Assembly: GCA_028822745.1 (NCBI GenBank)
Contig: JAPKCZ010000191.1
Location: 1 to 5,154, forward strand
Reading direction: 5' to 3'
Length of the DNA stretch: 5,154 bases
Source of the DNA: Kiritimatiellia bacterium
GTDB lineage: Bacteria > Verrucomicrobiota > Kiritimatiellia > UBA8416 > JAIOPI01
Below are positions 1 to 5,154 of this stretch, one piece after another. Position numbers and translations under genes: made by a program. The notes under the pieces were generated by a model. That model did not search any database. It was not told where the DNA came from and was given only the letters and a program-made list of their open reading frames with translations. Within the stretch, counting starts at the first letter, position 1; the number at the start of each line of letters is the position of its first letter.

Positions 1-63
1 GTGGTGGAAGTGCGCACGGCGGGGCCGCTGGACAACGCGATGACAAAGGCTGCAAACCATTGA
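1..63 (+). CDS. C-terminal end of an upstream gene (5' truncated; possibly nirK)
   Basis: Reading from base 1, an open frame gives 20 residues ending in ...AMTKAANH and a TGA at 61-63. The next gene starts at a TTG that overlaps this stop (ATTGA), the usual sign of a tightly coupled operon, which supports this being a real gene end. Twenty residues are too few to identify the product. Known operons place nirV directly behind nirK, the periplasmic copper nitrite reductase, so nirK is the best contextual guess; nothing in the residues themselves shows it. Another denitrification or copper-protein gene is equally compatible. Confidence 0.6.
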   Translation: MVEVRTAGPLDNAMTKAANH

Positions 64-600
64 GATTGAACCCGACAACAGCTGGTGCTTTTGCGGCACT
101 GCTGTTGTGCAGTTTGAGCGCGCGCGGGGAGACATCCTCGCCCAATGTGTCGACGCTCGCGTCAAATATGGTTGTGTTACCGCCGGGGGTGTATGAGCCG
201 CTGTTCAAGACCGAAGGCACGCAAACGGTGCAGCGCTTTCAGATGGATGTTCACCCGGTCACCAATGAGCAGTTTCTACGCTTTGTGCGCGAAAACCCAA
301 AGTGGCGCCGTTCGCAGGTGAAGCCGATTTTCGCGGACGGTAGCTATTTGGACTATTGGGCTGGTCTGGGAGTGGGTTTCTGATTTTAATACAGCGCTGG
401 TGACCGGAGAATCGCGTGGGGATACCGCGCTTGAGCGCAATCTATTTTGCGGTAGCGGATCGGTGGGCGCGGCCGACTTTTCGGACTACGCTGCGTTCAT
501 GCGTTATGCATATCGCAGTAGCCTCTCGGCAACCTATACATTGAAAAATCTGGGCTTTCGTTGTGCAGCGAACGCACCGCTATTGGAGACTGTGCCATGA
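60..600 (+). pseudogene. nirV: NirV-like SUMF1 (formylglycine-generating-enzyme-like) protein, internally deleted and frameshifted
   Basis: The N-terminal piece (60-383) starts at TTG overlapping the previous stop, with AAAGG about 10 bases upstream. It shows a signal-peptide-like start (hydrophobic AFAALLLCSLSA at residues 10-21), then the SUMF1 opening: MVVLPPGVYEPLF (37-49), FQMDVHPVTNEQFLRFV (60-76) and FADGSYLDYWAG (91-102). It then runs into TGA at 381-383. The end of the domain continues in a different frame from about 361: VWEWVSDFN (from 364), LFCGSGS (Cys at 448-450), then YAAFMRYAYRSSLSA and LGFRCA, ending in TGA at 598-600. The usual middle block of the domain (the VSW...AYC...RLPTE.EWE region) is absent, so the junction near 358-364 marks a deletion whose length is not a multiple of three. 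NirV is encoded behind nirK in several denitrifiers and its exact role is unclear. The retained Cys lacks a partner four or five residues on, unlike catalytic formylglycine-generating enzymes, so the intact form was probably not a standard one. The gene is very likely non-functional. The family call is firm; the nirV name rests partly on context. Confidence 0.8.
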
Positions 601-1211
601 GAACATACCTTTGCCTTGCCGCACTCGCCCTGCCACTGGTCTCCCTAGGGGCGGACCATTGCTGTAAAGTCACCAATGCCCCGCCAGCCAGCAAGGCTGC
701 CCTCCCGGCGCCATTGCCTGACCATTCGCTCTTTCACCTTGAGGGCAATTGGACGACACAAGGCGGCGACGCTGTGGCGTAAAGCCATTTCACGGGAAAG
801 CCTACCTTGATCACGATGTTTTTCGCCTCCTGCGCGGTCGCCTGCCCAATCTTGGTCGAGGATATTCGAGGTGTGCAAAAGGAGTTTACTGAAGACCAGC
901 GCGATCAGCTTAACATTGTCATGCTGTCCTTCGATACGGAGCGCGACACGCCCGCAGCACTGGCGGCCTTTGCGAAGGCGCGTTCGCTGTCCTGCCCGCC
1001 GTGGACGCTGATGCATGGCGATGCGGACGTGGTGTTGGAAACAGCGGCCTAGCTGAAGGTTCGTTACCGTAAAGATGATCAGGGCAATTTCGCACACTCC
1101 AATATCATGACGCTGCTAAATGCTGAGGGTGAAATAGTCTATCAACTCGATGGCCTGCGCGCCGATCCGGCGCCCCTGTTAAAGGCCATAAATGGTCTGT
1201 CTGAAAAGTAG
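597..1211 (+). pseudogene. Sco1/SenC/PrrC-type periplasmic copper protein, broken by two in-frame stops
   Basis: The ATG at 597 overlaps the nirV-like stop (ATGA), suggesting translational coupling. One frame gives 204 codons to TAG at 1209-1211, a normal Sco length, but it is interrupted by TAA at 780-782 (codon 62) and TAG at 1050-1052 (codon 152). Residues 1-18 form a signal peptide or membrane anchor (LCLAALALPLVSLG). The thioredoxin-like fold follows: SLFHLEGNWTTQGG before the first stop, then FFASCAVACP with the CxxxC copper ligands at codons 79 and 83, the LSFDTERDTP strand, WTLMHG, and after the second stop FAHSN with the conserved third ligand His at codon 167, then LLNAEGEIVYQLDGL. 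Sco proteins bind Cu and deliver it, or reducing power, to cuproenzymes such as cytochrome oxidase. Next to a nirV-like gene, the likely client was a copper nitrite reductase (inference). Both stops are one substitution away from Leu codons (TTA, TTG), and Leu fits both positions. The longest internal piece, 807-1052, keeps CxxxC but lacks the His. Probably a recent pseudogene; sequence error is the main alternative. Confidence 0.85.
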
Positions 1212-1235
1212 ACGCGTGTTCCCGCGCCGTCGCCC

Positions 1236-1306
1236 GATATCCCGTGTAAATATCTGATCCTTTGCTCCTGCGCCATTTCTCGCCAAAAATGTCACGATGG
1301 GATATC
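1236..1306. repeat. Split inverted repeat GATATCCCGTG / CAC-GAT-GGGATATC
   Basis: GATATCCCGTG at 1236-1246 is complementary to CACGATGGGATATC at 1293-1306, apart from a three-base insertion (GAT) in the right arm. The two arms are separated by 46 bases. The 8-base core GATATCCC/GGGATATC is exact. It could form a long-loop hairpin in the RNA leaving the sco gene, or be two copies of a protein-binding site in opposite orientation. Arms of this length may also arise by chance, so function is unproven. Confidence 0.4.
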
Positions 1307-1390
1307 CGCGGACAAATTTGTAACAACGCTTCACTGGAAAACATTTTTGTAAAATCTTTTTCGCAAGAGATTCGCCCTCCCGAAGCATGC

Positions 1391-1412
1391 GTTGTGGCGC
1401 ACAACTTGTTGT
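1391..1412. repeat. Overlapping short palindromes built from GTTGT/ACAAC
   Basis: GTTGTG (1391-1396), GCG, CACAAC (1400-1405) forms a perfect 6-base-arm palindrome with a 3-base centre. ACAAC (1401-1405), TT, GTTGT (1408-1412) forms a second one sharing the middle arm. Three alternating GTTGT elements in 22 bases, about 140 bases before the narK start, look like a possible operator. The sequence does not match a regulator consensus that I know. Confidence 0.35.
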
Positions 1413-1478
1413 CATTAAGTAGGTTGAGGGATTTTTTTCTGACGTGCGAGTGTCGCTCTTGCCAATTCATAAAAGAAC

Positions 1479-1492
1479 TTGGCCCCAATCAT
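1479..1492 (+). promoter_or_regulatory. Weak FNR/CRP-family-like site upstream of narK
   Basis: TTGGC-CCCA-ATCAT matches the FNR consensus TTGAT-N4-ATCAA at 7 of 10 defined positions. It is centred at about 1485.5, some 63 bases before the narK ATG. A site at -41.5 would put transcription start near 1527, and AATATT at 1515-1520 then lies where a -10 element would be expected. This arrangement is typical of oxygen- or NO-responsive activation of nitrate and nitrite genes. The degenerate half-sites make it a suggestion only. I saw no clear NarL heptamer pair. Confidence 0.3.
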
Positions 1493-1548
1493 GCTAAATA
1501 ACCTTTCTTCAGTGAATATTAACGACTTGGGATGAGAGAAGAAGAGCG

Positions 1549-2868
1549 ATGAGCGACAAAGCCACCCGAATTGAACTGTTTAGCCTGAAGACGATACAGA
1601 TGCGGACCTTCCACATGACGTGGTTCGCATTCTTTCTGTGTTTCTTCGCCTGGTTTGGCATTGCCCCCTTGATGAAGGTGGTCCGGGACGAGTTGGGGCT
1701 GACGCAAGCTCAGATCGGTAACTGCATCATCGCGTCGGTTTCGATCACCGTGGTGGCACGGCTCGTGGTCGGCTGGCTGTGTGATCGTATCGGCCCACGC
1801 CTGTCGTATACGTGGCTGCTCGTTCTCGGATCCATCCCGGTCATGGGTATCGGTTTTGCGCAGAGCTATGAATCGTTCCTGCTCTTTCGTCTCGCCATCG
1901 GCGTGATCGGCGCCTCTTTCGTCATCACGCAGTACCATACGTCGGTCATGTTCGCGCCCAACGTTGTGGGCACAGCCAATGCCACTACGGCCGGATGGGG
2001 CAATTTTGGTGCAGGCGTGACGCAACTGATTATGCCGATCATTTTCACCACGCTCGTGTCATTGGGGGTCAATCAGTTCTGGGGCTGGCGTGCCTCGATG
2101 GTGGTGGCCGGACTGACCTGCTTTCTGACGGCAATTGCCTATTACAAATTTACACAGGATACCCCGGAGGGCAATTTCAAGGAACTTCGTGCTGCGGGGC
2201 AATTGCCGAGTCGCAAGGCGGTCAAAGGAACGTTCGTGGAAGCGTGCAAGGATTACCGTGTCTGGGCGCTGTTCCTGATTTATGGCGCCTGTTTCGGCGT
2301 GGAATTGACCATCAACAATGTCGCCGCCTTGTATTTCGCTGACTATTTCGAACTCGGATTAACGACGGCAGGCATTGTCGCGGCCGTGTTCGGTCTCATG
2401 AATATTTTTGCGCGAACGCTGGGGGGATTTGTGAGCGACCGTTTTGGCGCCAAATGGGGCCTGCGGGGGCGAGCCCGCTGGTTGTTTATCGCGCTCTTTG
2501 CGGAAGGCCTTTTCCTGATTAACTTTTCACGCATGGATATGCTTCCGGCGGCCATCGTGGCGTTGTTGTGCTTCAGCGTTTGTGTGCAAATGTCCTCGGG
2601 GGCCACGTTTTCGGTGGTTCCATTTATCAATAAACGTGCCCTGGGCTCTGTTGCCGGCATCGTCGGGGCCGGTGGCAATGTGGGCGCGGTTATGGCGGGC
2701 TTCTTGTTCAAAGGTGGCATGGCCTGGCCCGACGCCTTGCTTTGCATCGGTGTTGTGGTGTTGTGCGTGTCTTTCGTCGCCTTTGCGGTGCGATTTTCGG
2801 AGGCCTCAGAAAAGGACGCCGCCGCAGACCTTGAACGAATTCTCTCGTCGCCGCGCGCAGCGGCATAG
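1549..2868 (+). CDS. narK: Nitrate/nitrite transporter, NarK/NasA type (MFS, NNP family)
   Basis: This inner-membrane carrier of 439 residues moves nitrate and/or nitrite across the cytoplasmic membrane. The start is ATG 1549 behind a purine-rich GAGAGAAGAAGAG stretch, and the family N-terminus fits it: FHMTWFAFFLCFFAWFGIAPL at residues 21-41 is the NNP first transmembrane segment. RLVVGWLCDRIGPR (71-84) carries the substrate-binding Arg71 and the MFS G-x3-D-R-x-G-x-R loop. The repeat in the second half, ARTLGGFVSDRFG, supplies the second conserved Arg (289). The two nitrate signatures are present: AGWGNFGAGVTQ (148-159) and SSGATFSVVPFINKRALGSVAGIVGAGGNVGAV (349-381, key residues P358, F359, G373, G375, G376, N377). 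About twelve hydrophobic segments are visible, with a short charged C-tail. No lesions are seen. nirB follows after 28 bases, so the two probably form one transcript and the imported ion feeds NirB. Direction (uptake, antiport or nitrite export) cannot be told; nasA would be the name if the cluster is assimilatory. Confidence 0.95.
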   Translation: MSDKATRIELFSLKTIQMRTFHMTWFAFFLCFFAWFGIAPLMKVVRDELGLTQAQIGNCIIASVSITVVARLVVGWLCDRIGPRLSYTWLLVLGSIPVMGIGFAQSYESFLLFRLAIGVIGASFVITQYHTSVMFAPNVVGTANATTAGWGNFGAGVTQLIMPIIFTTLVSLGVNQFWGWRASMVVAGLTCFLTAIAYYKFTQDTPEGNFKELRAAGQLPSRKAVKGTFVEACKDYRVWALFLIYGACFGVELTINNVAALYFADYFELGLTTAGIVAAVFGLMNIFARTLGGFVSDRFGAKWGLRGRARWLFIALFAEGLFLINFSRMDMLPAAIVALLCFSVCVQMSSGATFSVVPFINKRALGSVAGIVGAGGNVGAVMAGFLFKGGMAWPDALLCIGVVVLCVSFVAFAVRFSEASEKDAAADLERILSSPRAAA

Positions 2869-2896
2869 TGCCGCGACGATATAACGAAAGCCTAGT

Positions 2897-5154
2897 ATGA
2901 TTTCTACAGATTCAAACGCCTCATCTCGGAAGACGATCGTCGTCATCGGGCATGGTATGGTGGGCCACCGCTTCTGCGAAAAGTTAGTGGCGTATGACCT
3001 AGACAAACGCTACCGCATCGTCACCTTTTGTGAAGAGCCGCGAGCCGCTTATGATCGCGTTGGCCTGACGAGCTTCTTCGCGCATCGCGACGCCGAGCAA
3101 TTGATGCTGGCGCGCATGGATTGGTATCGCGAGCAGGGCATCGAACTGCATGTCGGTGATCGTGCAACCCGCATTGATCGCGACGCGCAGGTGGTGCACT
3201 CGGAACAGGGCTGCGCCATCCCATATGACGAAATCGTGCTGGCCACCGGGTCGTATCCTTTTGTGCCGCCGATGGAAGGCACTGGCAAGTTAGGCGTGTT
3301 CGTCTACCGCACCATCGAGGACCTCGAGCGCATCATCGAGAGTTCAAAAAAAGCTAAATCCGCGGCTGTGCTGGGCGGCGGGTTGTTGGGGCTCGAAGCG
3401 GCCAAAGCCACGTATGACCTTGGGATGACGACGCACGTGGTCGAGTTCGCCCAACGCCTTATGCCGCGACAGGTGGACGACGCCGGGTCACGTATTCTCG
3501 TCAAACAGATTGAATCGATGGGTGTCGAGGTGCATCTCAATCGACAGACGCAATCCATTCTGGGAAATGGGCGCGTGACCGGCCTGTCCTTCGCTGACGG
3601 CGAGTCGCTCGATGTGGATATGGTTGTAATTTCGGCCGGGATTCGACCGCGTGATGAACTGGCGCGTGAGAGCGGCATCGCGGTCGGCGAGCGTGGCGGC
3701 ATTGTTGTGGATGATGCCTTGCAGACCTCTGATCCATGCATTTTTGCCATCGGTGAAGTCGCTTTGCATCAGAGCATGATCTATGGGCTCGTGGCGCCCG
3801 GTTATGAGATGGCAGACATCCTCGCCTCAAATCTGTGCGGCAAGGATTTGGTTTTCCAGGGCGCAGACCTTTCTGCCAAATTGAAACTGATGGGCGTCGA
3901 TGTTGCCAGTTTCGGGGATAACGCGGCCGAAGGGGACGACGTCCAGCCCTTGATTTTTGAGGACCCGTTTGCGGGTATCTACAAGAAACTCCTGCTTTCA
4001 AAAGACGGCAAACGCCTGCTGGGCGGTGTGCTGGTGGGCGATGCCTCCGAGTACAGTACCTTGGCATCGATTTGCAAGAGCGGTGCTGATCTCCCTGTGG
4101 CCCCTGGGGCGCTGATCGCGGCCGGTGGCGGTGCCGCACTGGGGGCGGATGCGCTTTCTGACGATGCCCAGGTGTGTTCATGCAATGCCGTGACCAAAGG
4201 GCAGATCTGCGAGGCGATTCAGGGCGACGGATTGCGTTCTGCCGATGACGTCAAGACCTGCACACAGGCAGGGGCGGGCTGTGGCGGTTGTATGCCGCTG
4301 GTGACCGACATCTTTAACGCCGAAATGGAAAAGGCTGGGGTCACGCTGGTCAATCACGTCTGTGAACATTTTTCGTTCTCACGTCAGGAGCTGTTTGAGA
4401 TCATCAAGATCAAGCAGTACAAGTCCTTTCCCGAGGTCTTGCGACGTGAAGGGACGGGGCATGGCTGTGAGCTTTGCAAACCCACGGTGGCGTCGATCCT
4501 AGCCAGCCTGTGGAATGACCCCATCGTTGAACACGATACCATTCAGGATTCCAATGACCGTTTCCTGGCCAACATTCAGCGCACCGGATTGTACTCGGTG
4601 GTGCCGCGTGTGCCCGGCGGCGAAATTACGCCCGACAAACTAATCGTGCTGGGAGAGGTGGCGAAGAAATACGACCTCTACACGAAGATCACCGGCGGCC
4701 AGCGGGTCGATCTCTTCGGCGCCCGTGTCGAACAGTTGCCGGACATCTGGGAGGAACTGATCAACGCCGGATTCGAGAGCGGGCATGCCTACGGTAAAGC
4801 GTTGCGTACGGTTAAAAGTTGTGTGGGTACGACCTGGTGTCGGTTTGGGGTGCAGGACGCTGTCGGTTTTGCCATTCGAGTCGAAGAGCGCTACCGCGGC
4901 ATCCGCTCGCCGCACAAGCTCAAGGGCGGCGTGTCGGGCTGTACGCGTGAGTGTGCCGAGGCGCAATCCAAGGACTTTGGGTTGATCGCGACAGAGAAGG
5001 GGTGGAATCTGTTTGTCTGTGGGAACGGTGGTCGAAAGCCGCGTCATGCCGATCTCTTCGCCACCGATTTGGATGAAGAAACCGTCATTCGCTATATCGA
5101 CCGCTTCTTGATGTATTACATCCATACGGCGGACAAATTGACGCGCACCTCGGT
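2897..5154 (+). CDS. nirB: NADH-dependent sirohaem nitrite reductase, large subunit (3' truncated by window edge)
   Basis: Cytoplasmic enzyme reducing nitrite to ammonium with six electrons from NADH, working with the small subunit NirD. ATG 2897 opens a frame with no stop through the end of the window (752 codons plus 2 bases); E. coli NirB is 847 residues, so roughly 100 are missing. Domains in order: FAD binding (IVVIGHGMVGHRF at 14-26; EEPRAAYDRVGL at 46-57; ATGSYP from 116), NADH-binding Rossmann motif GGGLLGLEAA (160-169), GIRPR (248-252), second FAD motif IFAIGE (282-287) followed by YGLVAPGYEMA. The BFD-like [2Fe-2S] domain has C427, C429, C462 and C465, and a further C524-x2-C527 pair follows. 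Next comes the ferredoxin-like half-domain (about 550-620, SPGGEITP-like region), then the sirohaem/[4Fe-4S] site C642-x5-C648 ... C682-x3-C686 with GCTRECAEAQ. All expected cofactor ligands are present, so the gene looks functional. The ribosome site (AACGAAAG) is weak, suggesting coupling to narK 28 bases upstream. nirD is expected just beyond the edge. Confidence 0.97.
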   Translation, partial: MISTDSNASSRKTIVVIGHGMVGHRFCEKLVAYDLDKRYRIVTFCEEPRAAYDRVGLTSFFAHRDAEQLMLARMDWYREQGIELHVGDRATRIDRDAQVVHSEQGCAIPYDEIVLATGSYPFVPPMEGTGKLGVFVYRTIEDLERIIESSKKAKSAAVLGGGLLGLEAAKATYDLGMTTHVVEFAQRLMPRQVDDAGSRILVKQIESMGVEVHLNRQTQSILGNGRVTGLSFADGESLDVDMVVISAGIRPRDELARESGIAVGERGGIVVDDALQTSDPCIFAIGEVALHQSMIYGLVAPGYEMADILASNLCGKDLVFQGADLSAKLKLMGVDVASFGDNAAEGDDVQPLIFEDPFAGIYKKLLLSKDGKRLLGGVLVGDASEYSTLASICKSGADLPVAPGALIAAGGGAALGADALSDDAQVCSCNAVTKGQICEAIQGDGLRSADDVKTCTQAGAGCGGCMPLVTDIFNAEMEKAGVTLVNHVCEHFSFSRQELFEIIKIKQYKSFPEVLRREGTGHGCELCKPTVASILASLWNDPIVEHDTIQDSNDRFLANIQRTGLYSVVPRVPGGEITPDKLIVLGEVAKKYDLYTKITGGQRVDLFGARVEQLPDIWEELINAGFESGHAYGKALRTVKSCVGTTWCRFGVQDAVGFAIRVEERYRGIRSPHKLKGGVSGCTRECAEAQSKDFGLIATEKGWNLFVCGNGGRKPRHADLFATDLDEETVIRYIDRFLMYYIHTADKLTRTS

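Larger units (their letters stand above)
1212..1548 (+). other. Intergenic region between the broken sco gene and the transporter gene
   Basis: These 337 bases hold no credible gene. A 79-codon open frame at 1262-1501 resembles no family I recognise, has no convincing ribosome site, and overlaps AT-rich sequence. The stretch 1336-1362 is rich in A and T runs (with TAAAAT at 1350-1355 as a loose -10 candidate), as is 1431-1440. The region also contains a split inverted repeat, GTTGT/ACAAC palindromes and a weak FNR-like site, entered separately. A T run at 1432-1438 is not preceded by a strong GC stem, so I do not call a terminator. The region most likely carries the promoter of the narK-nirB unit. 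Confidence 0.6.

Noticed and set aside
780..1052. Recoding of TAA/TAG as sense codons in the sco gene.
   Set aside because: narK ends at TAG 2866-2868 and sco itself ends at TAG 1209-1211 at the expected family lengths. nirB has no internal stop over 752 codons. Leu codons one base away explain the stops more simply.
1432..1438. T run as a rho-independent terminator.
   Set aside because: The nearby complementary segments (around 1402-1426) form only a weak, bulged stem that is poor in GC, so no convincing hairpin precedes the run.
1262..1501. 79-codon + strand open frame in the intergenic region.
   Set aside because: It has no recognisable family, no clear ribosome site and a composition that looks non-coding, and it overlaps the likely promoter region.
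1519..2025. 168-codon minus-strand open frame across the start of narK.
   Set aside because: It lies antisense to a clearly conserved transporter gene, and its residues (rich in H, R, D, E) are typical of a shadow frame.
3537..4181. 214-codon minus-strand open frame inside nirB.
   Set aside because: It is antisense to well-conserved NirB domains, and its Arg/Pro/His-rich low-complexity protein is typical of an opposite-strand shadow in GC-rich DNA.
4640..5125. 161-codon minus-strand open frame in the 3' part of nirB.
   Set aside because: It overlaps the sirohaem domain of NirB and has no recognisable domain of its own.

Overview
The window reads as part of a nitrogen-oxide metabolism cluster with all genes on the + strand. 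The organism is most likely a moderately GC-rich proteobacterium. That placement is inferred from the gene set (NirV-like, Sco-like, NarK-family transporter, NirB) and from general protein character; no taxonomic marker gene is present.

Left part (1-1211): the last 20 codons of an unidentified gene, possibly nirK, overlap the TTG start of a NirV-like SUMF1-domain gene. That gene in turn overlaps (ATGA) the start of a periplasmic Sco1/SenC-type copper protein gene. Both complete-length loci are broken. The nirV-like gene has lost the middle of its SUMF1 domain through an internal deletion that also shifts the frame. The sco gene keeps one frame throughout but carries two in-frame stops, TAA at 780-782 and TAG at 1050-1052. 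The rest of both genes is still easy to recognise, so the decay looks recent, or else the sequence is defective.

Middle (1212-1548): a 337-base non-coding stretch, locally AT-rich, with a split inverted repeat, a cluster of GTTGT/ACAAC palindromes and a weak FNR/CRP-like half-conserved site about 60 bases before the next gene. It probably holds the promoter of the right-hand operon.

Right part (1549-5154): an apparently intact pair. A 439-residue NarK/NasA-type nitrate/nitrite transporter (major facilitator, NNP family) is followed after 28 bases by nirB, the large subunit of the NADH-dependent sirohaem nitrite reductase. nirB is open for 752 codons and runs off the right edge about 100 codons short of the E. 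coli length. Together these would import nitrate/nitrite and reduce nitrite to ammonium in the cytoplasm.

The main point of interest is the contrast: accessory genes typical of copper nitrite reductase (NO-forming, periplasmic) are disabled, while the adjacent ammonium-forming, cytoplasmic route is intact. I found no convincing new system, no mobile element, no RNA gene and no CRISPR array.
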